DNA of 64,000 nucleotides, from assembly GCA_966211525.1 (NCBI GenBank), contig CBIHOZ010000001.1, positions 40,064-104,063 on the forward strand, given 5' to 3'. Source of the stretch: Ohtaekwangia sp966211525 (GTDB taxonomy: Bacteria > Bacteroidota > Bacteroidia > Cytophagales > Cyclobacteriaceae). This document shows, piece after piece, positions 18,191-27,470 of the stretch (position 1 is the first letter of the stretch; the number at the start of each line of letters is the position of its first letter). A program made the translations under genes and the position numbers. The notes beneath the pieces are model-generated. The model saw only the letters and a list, made by a program, of their open reading frames with translations. It did no database searches and was not told the origin of the DNA.

Positions 18191-19105
18191 ATGAAGAAGA
18201 TAGTATTTTTTGCAGCACTTTCTGCCGTCTGTTTTGTGGCGCAAGCACAAGAGGTCCAGGACCTGGAAGTTCAGTACAACCCGAACTCCCTTAATCCTAT
18301 ACCTTTATATGAGCAGCACTATAAAGTGCGCGTATGGAGAAGCTTAGATCTGAAAGAAAAGCAGAACAAGGGCTTCTTCGCGAAGAACGGAGAGTTGAGC
18401 AGACTGATCTCTGACGCTGTGAAGTCAGGTGAAGTCACAGATATATATGCATCTGACTCGTTGACAACTAAAATTTCCAAAGAAGATTTCTTGGGACGCT
18501 TGGTTGCAGAGCAGGCTCAACAGTACGATCCATGGGAACCAGGTCGTGATTTTTATACAGATGATCTTGTATCATACAACGGTAAAAATTATAGAGCCCT
18601 TCGCGATAACAAGGGTGTAACACCAGGTGCCGAAAACTCAGACGAAGACTGGTCTGCAACTTCACAAGGTAGCGGTATCGAATATCAGGTTGCTGATATG
18701 AGTACTGTTCACATGGTGGAGGATATTATCTTTGATAGAAGAAGATCAAGATTATACTACGACATCCAGGCAGTAGAGATCATCATTCCAGGCGCTAAAA
18801 CAAACACAGGTATAGATGTATCTTTAGGTTGGTTCAAGTATAAAGATCTTGAGAAACTTTTCAGAAACAACATTCCGAAAGCCGTTTGGTTTAACTGGCA
18901 AAACACTGCTCAGAATAAAAACTTTGCAGATGCATTCTTGCTGAGATTATTCCATGGTTCGATCTATAAAGTTCAGAACCCGGATGACGAAACGATCGAT
19001 GATACGTATCGTGCAAACGGAAGACCATATCGCGAAGGTGTTTGGGCCCGCGAATGGACGGAAATGATGCTCATGGAAAAAGAGCACAATCTCTGGGAGT
19101 TTTAA
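18191..19105 (+). CDS. gldN: T9SS/gliding protein GldN (PorN) with an inserted CBM5/12-like module
   Basis: GldN/PorN is the periplasmic partner of GldK in the T9SS ring. The 304-residue product has a signal peptide ending at AQAQ (residue 20). The N-terminal third (NPIPLYEQHYKVRVWRSLDL, then LISDAVKSGEVTDIYASDSL) and the C-terminal half (EDIIFDRRRSRLYYDIQ) are typical of GldN. Between them, at residues about 113-155 (bases 18527-18655), sits a stretch with the pattern of carbohydrate-binding module family 5/12: WEPGRDFYTDDLVSYNGKNY followed by RALRDNKGVTPG and a final DEDW. Such a module is not a feature of the Flavobacterium johnsoniae protein as I know it. gldN follows gldM by 9 bases and ends the operon at a strong terminator. 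Confidence 0.93.
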   Translation: MKKIVFFAALSAVCFVAQAQEVQDLEVQYNPNSLNPIPLYEQHYKVRVWRSLDLKEKQNKGFFAKNGELSRLISDAVKSGEVTDIYASDSLTTKISKEDFLGRLVAEQAQQYDPWEPGRDFYTDDLVSYNGKNYRALRDNKGVTPGAENSDEDWSATSQGSGIEYQVADMSTVHMVEDIIFDRRRSRLYYDIQAVEIIIPGAKTNTGIDVSLGWFKYKDLEKLFRNNIPKAVWFNWQNTAQNKNFADAFLLRLFHGSIYKVQNPDDETIDDTYRANGRPYREGVWAREWTEMMLMEKEHNLWEF

Positions 19106-19127
19106 TTTTGCTTTTGATATTTGAAAG

Positions 19128-19154
19128 GGAGGCGAAAGCCTCCTTTTCTTTTTT
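19128..19154 (+). terminator. Intrinsic terminator after gldN
   Basis: GGAGGC, loop GAAA, GCCTCC at 19128-19143, followed by TTTTCTTTTTT. It lies exactly at the convergent junction with uvrC, whose stop codon is at 19153-19155. Confidence 0.88.
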
Positions 19155-20961
19155 AGGCCTGTATATTTTCCTGCCCTTTTGTAATCTCCTGCCCTTTGAT
19201 CAGTTCGGCTTTCTTCATGCCGGCAATCTTTGCGATCTCTTCAAGCGGTGCTTCTTTGATCTTCTTAACAGACTTGAAATGTTGAAGCAGCTTTTCGGTT
19301 GTCTTTTTGCCAATGCCTTCCAGTCCTTCGAGTTCTGATGTGAATGTTTTTTTGCTTCTCTTCTGGCGATGGAATGTAATGGCAAAACGGTGGGCTTCGT
19401 CACGAATCTGCTGAAGTAATAATAATCCCTGTGATTTCTTGCTGATGTGTAGCGGCAGCGGATCTTCAGGGTAGTATATCTCTTCAAGTCTTTTGGCTAT
19501 ACCTGCTATAGGAACTTTACCATATATACCTAGCTCTTTCAGTGCTTCGCAGGCACTGCTCAGTTGCCCTTTACCACCATCGACAAGGATAAGATCCGGA
19601 AGTTTTTCGCCTTCTTCGAGAATGCGTTTATACCTGCGGCCTACAATTTCTTTCATCGAAGCAAAATCGTTGGGGCCTTCTACGGTCTTGATGTTGAAAT
19701 GACGATATCCCTTCTTGTCGGCTTTCGCTTCTACGAAACGTACCATCGATGCAACAGGTGTTGTCCCTTGAAAGTTAGAGTTATCGAAACACTCGATCAC
19801 CGAAGGAAGCGAAGGAAGTTTCATGTCGTTTTGCAACGTGATGAGCACTTCTTTCTGTTTTGATTTTTTTCCTTCGCGAAGAATTTCTTTTTCCTTCTTA
19901 AGTTCAAGTGCATTCTTCAGTGACAGCGCGATCAGTTTTTTCTTGTCGCCGATCTTCGGTATAACATTCTCAACCTCATCTTCAATAACAATGATGGGTA
20001 TATTACTTAATATAACTTTATTAGCACTGTGTGTTTGCTCGCGTAACTCAACTACGGCTATGCTGAGTAACTCATCGTCTGGTTCATCGAGTTTCTTTTT
20101 AAGCTCTATTGTCTTTGAGAAAACAATGGAACCTTCTTTGATCTGCAGATAGTTTACATACGCATAGGACTCAATGCTGGCAATAGTAAATACATCGATG
20201 TCGGTAAGATCACGATTTACAACCAGTGATTTAATCTGGAAGCGCTCCAGTGTATCCAGTTTTTCCTTGTAAAGCTGTGCACGTTCAAACTCCATATTGA
20301 CGGCAGCGCGCTTCATCTGATCGGTAAAGTATTGGTATACTATACTGATATTACCCTTGAGTATATTTCGGGCCTGATCGATTTCGTCCTGGTATAATTG
20401 TTCAGACTGATATCCCTCGCAAGGTCCTTTGCAATTGCCGATGTGATACTCGAGGCACACCTTGAATTTCTTCTGTTCAACATTTGCCTCACTGAGTAAG
20501 AGGTTACAGGTACGGATCGTATATAGCTTTCGCACAAGATCCAACACGTTCTTCATGGCCACTACGCTGGAGTAGGGACCAAAGTACTCGCCTTGTTGCG
20601 GTATATATTTACGGGTATATATTATGCGCGGGAACCGTTCCTTTAAAATACAGATATAGGGAAACGTCTTGTCATCCTTCAGCAGGATGTTATACTTCGG
20701 TTGATTCTGCTTAATGAAGTTATTCTCCAGCAACAGCGCATCGAACTCTGTATTGGATACAGTATAGTCAATGCGCCTGATCTCCGATACAAGCTTCAGT
20801 GTTTTACGGTTAACGCCCGTACTTTTCGAGAAGTAACTGCTTACGCGCTTCTTGATGCTCTTGGCTTTCCCAACGTAAATAAGTTCGTCTTCCGTATTAT
20901 AGAAGCGGTATACACCAGGGGATTCTGGCAATCGGCCTACCGCTTCTTTGAGTTCATCCAT
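19153..20961 (-). CDS. uvrC: UvrABC excinuclease subunit C
   Basis: UvrC makes both incisions in nucleotide excision repair. The product (602 residues from the ATG at 20961) has the N-terminal GIY-YIG nuclease (GVYRFYNTEDELIYVGKAKS, then Arg/Glu at NTEFDALLLENNFIK), a central UVR motif region (RAAVNMEFERAQLYKEKL), the RNase H-like second nuclease (IECFDNSNFQG, LILVDGGKGQL) and C-terminal helix-hairpin-helix motifs (LEGIGKKTTEKLL). An upstream ATG at 20997 would overlap the class A PBP gene by 32 bases; 20961 leaves a 4-base gap and fits the family's start better. It is the last gene of a porW-PBP-uvrC unit, an unusual neighbourhood for a repair enzyme. Confidence 0.95.
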   Translation of the reverse strand: MDELKEAVGRLPESPGVYRFYNTEDELIYVGKAKSIKKRVSSYFSKSTGVNRKTLKLVSEIRRIDYTVSNTEFDALLLENNFIKQNQPKYNILLKDDKTFPYICILKERFPRIIYTRKYIPQQGEYFGPYSSVVAMKNVLDLVRKLYTIRTCNLLLSEANVEQKKFKVCLEYHIGNCKGPCEGYQSEQLYQDEIDQARNILKGNISIVYQYFTDQMKRAAVNMEFERAQLYKEKLDTLERFQIKSLVVNRDLTDIDVFTIASIESYAYVNYLQIKEGSIVFSKTIELKKKLDEPDDELLSIAVVELREQTHSANKVILSNIPIIVIEDEVENVIPKIGDKKKLIALSLKNALELKKEKEILREGKKSKQKEVLITLQNDMKLPSLPSVIECFDNSNFQGTTPVASMVRFVEAKADKKGYRHFNIKTVEGPNDFASMKEIVGRRYKRILEEGEKLPDLILVDGGKGQLSSACEALKELGIYGKVPIAGIAKRLEEIYYPEDPLPLHISKKSQGLLLLQQIRDEAHRFAITFHRQKRSKKTFTSELEGLEGIGKKTTEKLLQHFKSVKKIKEAPLEEIAKIAGMKKAELIKGQEITKGQENIQA

Positions 20962-20965
20962 AGTG

Positions 20966-23281
20966 TTAGTAACGTGGTCTGTCCCATGCTGGTTCATCCT
21001 TTACCTCAACAGTTGAATCAGATGATAACCGAATGTGTTGACTACAATCCAATGTCATGTCGAGGCCAGTCGCAGGACGTCTGAAATAACCTTTGCCATA
21101 ACCTGTACTTTTATCGCGATAAACTTTCGTCATGAATTTATCCCATATAGGGCGTGCAGACTTCGAGCCCTGTCCAAAGTTCCATGAAGGGAAGTGTATA
21201 CTTCTTTCATCACCACCTACCCATACCCCGGTAACAAGATTATGTGTTATCCCCATGAACCAACCATCGGATGCTTTGTTAGTGGTTCCTGTTTTACCGC
21301 CTATCTCGTTATCAACCTTAAGATCGTAGCTTAGTCCTCTTGATGTACCCTGCTCGTCTGTTACACCACCTTCCAGCATATATATCATTTTATACGCGGT
21401 GCGTTCATCCATCGCCTGGCGGGTTTTCGGAACAAAGTTCTTGTCTTCAATGCGTGTGATGTAGTAAGGCTCTATATATATACCGAGATTTACAAAGCTG
21501 CAATATGCTGCTACCATTTCATATAGCGATACATCGCTTGTGCCGAGGCAGAGTGATGGCACTGCTTCCAACGGACTGGTTATACCCAAACGTTTTGCAT
21601 AGTCAACCACGTTCTCAGGCTTAACACGATCGATCATTTGTGCTGTAATGGAATTTATAGAGCGCGCCATCGCCTGGCGGATTGTCATCTCTTCACCCGA
21701 TCCATAATCACCTTCGGAGTTCTTTGGTCTCCAGGTACCACCCGGTACTTTTATAGTTGGAGATATATCCAGCAATTTTAAGCAAGGCGAATAACCGGCT
21801 TCAATAGCAGTTCCATACACAAATGGTTTGAAAGTAGAACCTGGCTGACGTGTACCCTGACGCACGTGATCGTACTTGAAGTACTTGTGATTTATACCAC
21901 CCACCCATGCTTTTATAGCACCGGTCTTGGGGTCCATTGCCATGGCACCAGTTTGCAAAAAGCGATTGTAGTAATTGAGCGAGTCCATGGAGCTGAACAA
22001 TGTATCGCGCTCACCCTTCCAGGTAAATATAGTCATCGGCTTTTTTCTGTTCAGAATGATCTCGATAGAATCAGAATCTGCACCGTAGCGCTCTACCAGA
22101 CTTTTATAAGTGCCGGTACGTTTGATTTTCTTCTGAAGGAAATTTTTGATCTCGCCTCCTGTATTATCATCAACCCACGGATTACGATTTCGTTGCTTCC
22201 ATTCGCGATCAAATTGTTTTTGCAGAACAGACATGTGCTCGTTTACGGCTTCTTCTGCATAACGCTGCATGCGACTATCAATCGTAGTATATATTTTAAG
22301 ACCAGACTCCCAAAGATCATAGCCGTTCTCTTTGCACCATGTTAAGAGTTCTCCTCTCAATACATTTCGGAAATAAGTAGCTATACCCTGGTTCTGATTT
22401 TGAACAGCAAACTTTAATTCAATGGGTAACGCTTTCAATGAATCGTAGGCGTTGCGCGAAATGAAATTGTGATCGTATAGTTTATACAACACCTGGTTCC
22501 GTTTACGCAATGCATTCTCCGGGAAACGTTGTGGATTGTAAAGCGATGGATTCTGACACATGCCGACAATAACAGCGGCCTCTTGTATGTTGAGACTATC
22601 AGGTTGCTTATTGAAATACGTTTCGCATGCTACTTTTATACCATACGCGTTGCTGCTGAACTCGATGGTGTTAAGATACATGGTGATGATCTCTTCTTTT
22701 GTATAGTTCTTTTCGAGCTGATGAGATATAGCCCACTCTTTTGTTTTCTGAATGATCCTTCGCGGAAGTTTTCCGAGTTTGGCAACCGGACCGTCCAGTT
22801 CAAGGGTATATAAATTTTTGGCCAGCTGTTGTGTAATGGTACTACCACCACCCTGACTGTTGAATGTCATCACGCCCCAGAGTACACGGGGGTATGCCCA
22901 GAAGTCAAGACCGGAGTGTTCGTAGAAGCGATGGTCTTCCGAGAGTACAAGTGTTTTTACCAGAAGCGGTGAGAGCTGATCGTACGTTACCTGACTACGG
23001 TTGAAGCGGAAGTAGCGGCCGAGCGAAACGCCATCGGCAGAGATGAGCTCTGACGATAAATCGTTCTCCGGATTTTCAATGGCTTTGAGGCTGGGCATGC
23101 CGCCAAACAAACCAAACAGATCGTTACTTACAGACCATACATATAGCGGGAATCCGAGAATGATGCACAGGAAAAATATCCAGGTCCCTTTAACAACTTT
23201 TCTAAACCACGGCTTCCGGATGAGCAGAACTTTATTGATTTTCTGCAGGGTAGTTTTTTTCGAAGAATTGGATGTACTCAT
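20966..23281 (-). CDS. Class A penicillin-binding protein (PBP1A-like)
   Basis: A bifunctional peptidoglycan synthase of 771 residues anchored by one transmembrane helix (WIFFLCIILGFPLYVW, residues 34-49). The glycosyltransferase domain shows SEDHRFYEHSGLD with catalytic E115, GGSTITQQLAKNLY and the KTKEWAISHQLEKNYTKEEI stretch. The transpeptidase domain shows the acyl-Ser motif GSTFKPF, a SIN motif (ARSINSITAQ) and KTGTTNKASDGWF. Its start overlaps the end of porW by 50 bases and no later start is plausible, so the two genes are tightly coupled. This places a peptidoglycan synthase in the same transcript as a T9SS component. Confidence 0.95.
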   Translation of the reverse strand: MSTSNSSKKTTLQKINKVLLIRKPWFRKVVKGTWIFFLCIILGFPLYVWSVSNDLFGLFGGMPSLKAIENPENDLSSELISADGVSLGRYFRFNRSQVTYDQLSPLLVKTLVLSEDHRFYEHSGLDFWAYPRVLWGVMTFNSQGGGSTITQQLAKNLYTLELDGPVAKLGKLPRRIIQKTKEWAISHQLEKNYTKEEIITMYLNTIEFSSNAYGIKVACETYFNKQPDSLNIQEAAVIVGMCQNPSLYNPQRFPENALRKRNQVLYKLYDHNFISRNAYDSLKALPIELKFAVQNQNQGIATYFRNVLRGELLTWCKENGYDLWESGLKIYTTIDSRMQRYAEEAVNEHMSVLQKQFDREWKQRNRNPWVDDNTGGEIKNFLQKKIKRTGTYKSLVERYGADSDSIEIILNRKKPMTIFTWKGERDTLFSSMDSLNYYNRFLQTGAMAMDPKTGAIKAWVGGINHKYFKYDHVRQGTRQPGSTFKPFVYGTAIEAGYSPCLKLLDISPTIKVPGGTWRPKNSEGDYGSGEEMTIRQAMARSINSITAQMIDRVKPENVVDYAKRLGITSPLEAVPSLCLGTSDVSLYEMVAAYCSFVNLGIYIEPYYITRIEDKNFVPKTRQAMDERTAYKMIYMLEGGVTDEQGTSRGLSYDLKVDNEIGGKTGTTNKASDGWFMGITHNLVTGVWVGGDERSIHFPSWNFGQGSKSARPIWDKFMTKVYRDKSTGYGKGYFRRPATGLDMTLDCSQHIRLSSDSTVEVKDEPAWDRPRY

Positions 23282-25844
23282 CTAAACCTTTTGTTCTATA
23301 AAATATATCGAAATTGTCTTTCGTAATTACAAAGGTATAGAATTTATGGTTCCGCAGTTCAGCAAGTGTACTGAGCTTCTCGTTGAATGTCTGAAAGTAT
23401 TCGATCGCTGAACTTACGCGGGGAAGTCCGTCTACAAGCGTAAGTGTATAGTCATCGTTAAATACCAGGTTGCTCGTTTTCAGGCGGAGATCTTTAAAGT
23501 TCTGTTCATTCAATCTCTCCAGCGCAGCCGAAGCAAACATCTTCTCATCCTTTTTATACACCATTACAAAATAGTGCGGCTCTTCAAAAGAGCGGATGTA
23601 CTGAATGCCTTCGCGTTTCTCTTGCGAGAGTTGGAAATCTTTTGAAGCCTGCAAAAGTTTTTTAGCATACTCGGCAAGACTGTTCTCCGGATATTTTTTG
23701 CTGAACTCGTCCAGCGCAAACTGATATTGATTTATATCTTCTGTATCACCAATGATCAGAACTTTGAGCAATGCGAGGTTAGGAACGAACGAAGTTTCTC
23801 CGAGCAGCAATGCTTCATCAATTACACGTAAGGCTGCTCTGTACTCTTTATTTTCAAAATGAGTGTAGGCAGTTTTATAGAGTACTTTTTGTTTTTCAAC
23901 CGCGAGACTGGACTCCTGCAAATAATTCGGGTTGATCAGGATTTTAGCAAATGTAGATTCCGGATACTTCTGCTTTAATCGTGAAGCATACGTTTCTGCT
24001 TTTGATGGATCTGTGTCTTTAAAGATCAAATACAGTTTATAGAGTACCTCTGGTTCATATTCAGATTCCGGGAAGCGCTTCAACAACGTGCTATACGATG
24101 CAACGGCATTATCATTCTCCAGGAGTTTAAAGTAGTAGATGTCACCTAAGTTAAAGTAGGCATTCTCAATTTTACCGAGTGCTTCTTTCTTTTGCTCATC
24201 CGTTCTTGGTATCTGTTTGCTGACACGATCATATTCGGCAGCAACCGGATCTACCGGTTCGGCCGCAGCTTCTGTTGGCTGACCTTGATTCGGATCATCC
24301 GGTTGCAATGTTTGATTCCGGTTGCTCGCAGCTGTAGCCGATGAGCGTAACGATCGTCTCCAGTTATCTTCTAAAGGTACATCGCCCCAGATACGCTTGA
24401 ACTCCGTTTGACCCATCGCCATGGCCGAAGGATTTCCAAAGTACCAGTCGGCAGTTTCTTCTTCTTCCTGTGGTATATTTCCGTCTTCATCGGTGCGCGC
24501 GAATATATTGTTGTTGTCGTTCGAGTCGATCTCAATACGATTAGACTTTTTCTTTTTCTTACCGGCTCGTTTTTCTTCCGCAGCTTTTTTCGCCTGATAC
24601 GCAGAGTCTATTCGTGTACGAAGTTGTGTTGAGTCCAGCGAAGCCATCGCCAATAAACTGTCCTGCCATTTGATCGTGTTGAGATGTTTAACAAACTCGT
24701 TGAGAATTTCAGCACGCGCTTTTATCTGCGTGTAGCCTTCGTAGTCTGTAGGTAAAGAGCGTATAGCGCTGTCGTAATACGCTTGCGAAAGTTCATACTT
24801 GCGCAGGGTGTCATAGTATATTTCACCTAACCGTAAATAAGCTTCACCGTCAATACGTTTATTATTGCCTTCGCGAACAGATCGATTCAAATTAACAATG
24901 GCATCGTTGAGATTCTTCTGCTTCAACTCAAAGATCCCCATCTCATAATATATCTTGTCTTTGAAGTCTTTATTCTTACTGTCCTTTAACAGCTTCTTGA
25001 AAGACTTGCGTGCCGCAGCAACATTTTTGCTTCGCGATATTTCTGTTACCTGCGCTAAATATAGTCTCGCATAAAAGTCCACTTCATACTCAGGATTTGT
25101 TGCCAGGCATTTCTTATAGTAATTATAGGCTTCAGCTTCAAAGCCTAACTTTTGATATACTTGTCCGATGATGAAATATATCCGTCCGGGTTTATCTCTT
25201 TTCTTTAATAGTGGCACCGCTTCTGTGAGGCTGCGCACCATGTTATCGTAATCACCTTGTTCCTGGTGGAAGTATGCTTTTTGTAACAGAAGATTTTTAC
25301 GATTCTCCTTACTCAGCTCTTCTTTCTGTACATAGTCGATGGCAGCCTGAGCATTGTTATACTCTTTGTGTTCAACAAATGTGCGGATCAGGAAAATCAA
25401 CGAGCGATGCCGTGCATCTTTATCTTTCGTGAGCTTCGGGTTGTTTACATATTTGAACGTCTCAATGGCGTTGCCCCAGTCAAGACTATAAAATCTTGCA
25501 CGACCCACGAGTATATAATTATCATCAACCCACTTACTGTTGGGGTGTCGTTGAATGGCGATTGAAGCCATCTTGATTGCTTCCTGAACTTCCTTGTCGT
25601 AACTCTTGGCTTGTGTGGAATCAAGTGCCGGGTAGAGGCGAAGGATCCGGTTGTAATCATCTTTCAGATTTGACCAGAGTGTCTTATCTATTTTTTCAAT
25701 CTCTTCACGCGCATAAAAATACCCGTTGTAATGTGCTGTTGTATTATGATAGGCTTTACTGGTCCATGTATTTCTTTCCGATGAACAGCTATACAGCAGG
25801 ACAAGTGTAATGAGAATGAAGGGGTATCGGATCAGGATATTCAA
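23232..25844 (-). CDS. porW: Type IX secretion lipoprotein PorW/SprE (TPR protein)
   Basis: SprE (Flavobacterium) and PorW (Porphyromonas) are large TPR lipoproteins required for type IX secretion, and thought to connect the PorKN ring to the outer-membrane translocon. The 870-residue product has a lipobox signal peptide (LVLLYSC, C20) followed by the characteristic SSERNTWTSKAYHNTTAHYN and GYFYAREEIEK segments. TPR-like helices fill residues about 90-400 and 560-760; a low-complexity Lys-rich linker (AKKAAEEKRAGKKKKKSNR) separates them near residue 425. The gene is divergent from the M23 peptidase gene, and the whole porW-PBP-uvrC block converges on the gldKLMN operon, so T9SS components lie in two facing operons within 12 kb. 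Confidence 0.9.
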   Translation of the reverse strand: MNILIRYPFILITLVLLYSCSSERNTWTSKAYHNTTAHYNGYFYAREEIEKIDKTLWSNLKDDYNRILRLYPALDSTQAKSYDKEVQEAIKMASIAIQRHPNSKWVDDNYILVGRARFYSLDWGNAIETFKYVNNPKLTKDKDARHRSLIFLIRTFVEHKEYNNAQAAIDYVQKEELSKENRKNLLLQKAYFHQEQGDYDNMVRSLTEAVPLLKKRDKPGRIYFIIGQVYQKLGFEAEAYNYYKKCLATNPEYEVDFYARLYLAQVTEISRSKNVAAARKSFKKLLKDSKNKDFKDKIYYEMGIFELKQKNLNDAIVNLNRSVREGNNKRIDGEAYLRLGEIYYDTLRKYELSQAYYDSAIRSLPTDYEGYTQIKARAEILNEFVKHLNTIKWQDSLLAMASLDSTQLRTRIDSAYQAKKAAEEKRAGKKKKKSNRIEIDSNDNNNIFARTDEDGNIPQEEEETADWYFGNPSAMAMGQTEFKRIWGDVPLEDNWRRSLRSSATAASNRNQTLQPDDPNQGQPTEAAAEPVDPVAAEYDRVSKQIPRTDEQKKEALGKIENAYFNLGDIYYFKLLENDNAVASYSTLLKRFPESEYEPEVLYKLYLIFKDTDPSKAETYASRLKQKYPESTFAKILINPNYLQESSLAVEKQKVLYKTAYTHFENKEYRAALRVIDEALLLGETSFVPNLALLKVLIIGDTEDINQYQFALDEFSKKYPENSLAEYAKKLLQASKDFQLSQEKREGIQYIRSFEEPHYFVMVYKKDEKMFASAALERLNEQNFKDLRLKTSNLVFNDDYTLTLVDGLPRVSSAIEYFQTFNEKLSTLAELRNHKFYTFVITKDNFDIFYRTKGLDEYIQFFEKNYPAENQ

Positions 25845-25911
25845 TCAACTGCAATTTGTGATGGTAAAACGCAAAAAACTGACATTCCATATTTTAATGG
25901 ACTGGAATATC

Positions 25912-25919
25912 TAATTTTG
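25912..25919 (+). promoter_or_regulatory. Candidate -7 box for the M23-bactofilin operon
   Basis: TAATTTTG matches TAnnTTTG, 32 bases before the ATG at 25952 in the divergent gap with porW. An ATTTTA at 25891-25896 could serve as a weak -33 element. Confidence 0.5.
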
Positions 25920-25951
25920 TGCAAAAAAAAGAAAATCAATTTCATTGCTGA

Positions 25952-26815
25952 ATGAAACCAAAGAAAACATTATCGAATTGGCTTACTACCCGATATCAAC
26001 TGATTATCAGGAACGAAGAGAACTTCGCAGAGAAAACCAGTCTGGGCTTTACCTATTCGAAAGTTATTCTTTTTTCGGTGATTTTGTTCACCGGTCTTTT
26101 TGTGATGAGCTTGTTTCTGTCGAAAACAATTCTCGCGAAATGGTTTGACCCGAAACACGAGCAGATGGTACTCAACCAACAACTGCTGGATCTGAGTAAT
26201 AAAGTAGATTCGCTCGCTATAGAAATAGAACAAAAAGAACAGTTCATTGCAAACTTTCAACGTGTGCTCAGTGGTGACACCAGTAATTTTAAAGACCCGG
26301 CTGAAATGTTGAAGGGAGAAGGTCAGACACTTACCAAACCAACGGACCTGAATGCGACAGCATCGGATTCTTCGTTCCGAAAAGAATTTGAAAAATCCGA
26401 TCTCTCACTCATCACGCTGGCCAACGTAAAGTATCGTGATCTGCAGGAGACATTTTTTTATTCTCCACTTTCCGGATTTGTATCCGATCCATACGATGCA
26501 AGTAAAGGACACATGGGGGTTGATGTAGTTGCCAAAGCCAACGAACCTGTAAAATGTATAGCCGATGGAACCGTTATCTTTTCATCGTGGACACAAGATT
26601 CAGGCTATGTTATCATGATACAACATCGGGGCAACCTGATCTCTGCCTATAAGCATAATGCACAACTCATGAAAAAAGTTGGTACTTTTGTAAATGGTGG
26701 AGAGATTATCTCCATAGTTGGCAACAGCGGTGAGCTCACGAACGGCCCACATCTTCATTTCGAATTGTGGTACAACGGAAACTCATTGAATCCTGAAGAA
26801 TTTGTAACTTTTTAA
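25952..26815 (+). CDS. M23-family (LytM-type) peptidoglycan endopeptidase, membrane anchored
   Basis: A 287-residue protein with one transmembrane helix (residues 36-58), a coiled-coil stretch (about 68-105) and a C-terminal LytM domain. Zinc ligands are intact: H187 and D191 in GHMGVDV, H267-H269 in GPHLHFELW, and H235 as the likely catalytic His in AYKHN. It should cut peptide cross-links in the periplasm. It lies 14 bases before a bactofilin gene. This M23-bactofilin pairing is known from Helicobacter (Csd1/CcmA), Caulobacter and Leptospira, where the cytoskeletal filament positions the hydrolase to shape the cell, so a morphology role is likely. Confidence 0.9.
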   Translation: MKPKKTLSNWLTTRYQLIIRNEENFAEKTSLGFTYSKVILFSVILFTGLFVMSLFLSKTILAKWFDPKHEQMVLNQQLLDLSNKVDSLAIEIEQKEQFIANFQRVLSGDTSNFKDPAEMLKGEGQTLTKPTDLNATASDSSFRKEFEKSDLSLITLANVKYRDLQETFFYSPLSGFVSDPYDASKGHMGVDVVAKANEPVKCIADGTVIFSSWTQDSGYVIMIQHRGNLISAYKHNAQLMKKVGTFVNGGEIISIVGNSGELTNGPHLHFELWYNGNSLNPEEFVTF

Positions 26816-26829
26816 AAAACCAGAACATC

Positions 26830-27264
26830 ATGCTAACTTCTAAAGAACAAAAACGCGCAGCCGATGAGATCAGCAACTCAAGCAATACCATCGGTAAAGG
26901 CACCTACCTGGAGGGCAACATTGAGACATACGGAAACATTCGCATTGAAGGAAAAGTAACTGGTAATATCAAATCGAAATCGAAGGTTGCGCTTGGTCCA
27001 CAGTCACATGTGCAAGGCAACATCATCGCACAGAATGCTGATATTGAAGGTGAGATAAAAGGAAAGATCGAGATATCAGAATTACTGGTATTAAAAGCAA
27101 CAGCTGTTATTAACGGTGATATTATTACCGGCAAGATGGTAGTTGAACCCGGTGCTGTTTTCAATGGTTCGTGCAAAATGGGCGCTGTGGTAAAGGATAT
27201 AAAAATAGGAGCTGACAATGGACTCAACAGAGCCGTCACACAACCCGAAGTTAAAACCGTATAA
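26830..27264 (+). CDS. Bactofilin (polymer-forming cytoskeletal protein)
   Basis: Bactofilins polymerise without nucleotides into membrane-associated filaments. The 144-residue product has the typical right-handed beta-helix core of about 100 residues (TIGKGTYLEGNIETYGNIRI, EGKVTGNIKSKSKVALGP, VQGNIIAQNADIEGEIKGK, INGDIITGKMVVEPGAVFNG) flanked by short disordered tails. It follows the M23 peptidase by 14 bases. Its last 47 bases overlap, in another frame, the start of the atpZ-like gene, which links the envelope-shape genes to the ATP synthase cluster and suggests translational coupling. Confidence 0.93.
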   Translation: MLTSKEQKRAADEISNSSNTIGKGTYLEGNIETYGNIRIEGKVTGNIKSKSKVALGPQSHVQGNIIAQNADIEGEIKGKIEISELLVLKATAVINGDIITGKMVVEPGAVFNGSCKMGAVVKDIKIGADNGLNRAVTQPEVKTV

Positions 27265-27451
27265 TAACTACCTCAAGTATAGCAGTCTGGGTCTGCAGCT
27301 ACTCGCGGCTATAGGTATAGCAGGGTGGGGCGGCTACAAGCTCGATCAATACCTGCAATGGAAGTTCCCGGCATTTATGCTGCTGTTCGGTTTCATTGCT
27401 TTTGGCGGAATGATATACCAGATATATAAGTCTGTGATGAAAGACCAGTAA
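27218..27451 (+). CDS. atpZ: AtpZ/AtpI-family ATP synthase accessory protein
   Basis: A 77-residue protein with two transmembrane helices (SLGLQLLAAIGIAGWGGYKL and FPAFMLLFGFIAFGGMIYQIY) joined by a short polar loop with Asp, the pattern of the AtpZ/AtpI family that precedes F-type ATPase operons. AtpI acts in c-ring assembly and AtpZ has been linked with Mg2+/Ca2+ handling in some bacteria; either role here is inference. The start codon lies inside the bactofilin gene (47-base overlap). It is the first of several small genes before atpB. Confidence 0.8.
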   Translation: MDSTEPSHNPKLKPYNNYLKYSSLGLQLLAAIGIAGWGGYKLDQYLQWKFPAFMLLFGFIAFGGMIYQIYKSVMKDQ

Positions 27452-27470
27452 TTTCTTCTCGTTGATTTTT

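Noticed and set aside
19042..19338. 98-codon plus-strand frame spanning the end of gldN and the end of uvrC
   Set aside because: It crosses a strong terminator and two supported genes, and its translation is low-complexity Phe/Leu-rich.
21866..22345. 159-codon plus-strand open frame opposite the class A PBP
   Set aside because: Antisense shadow of a gene with all catalytic motifs in place.
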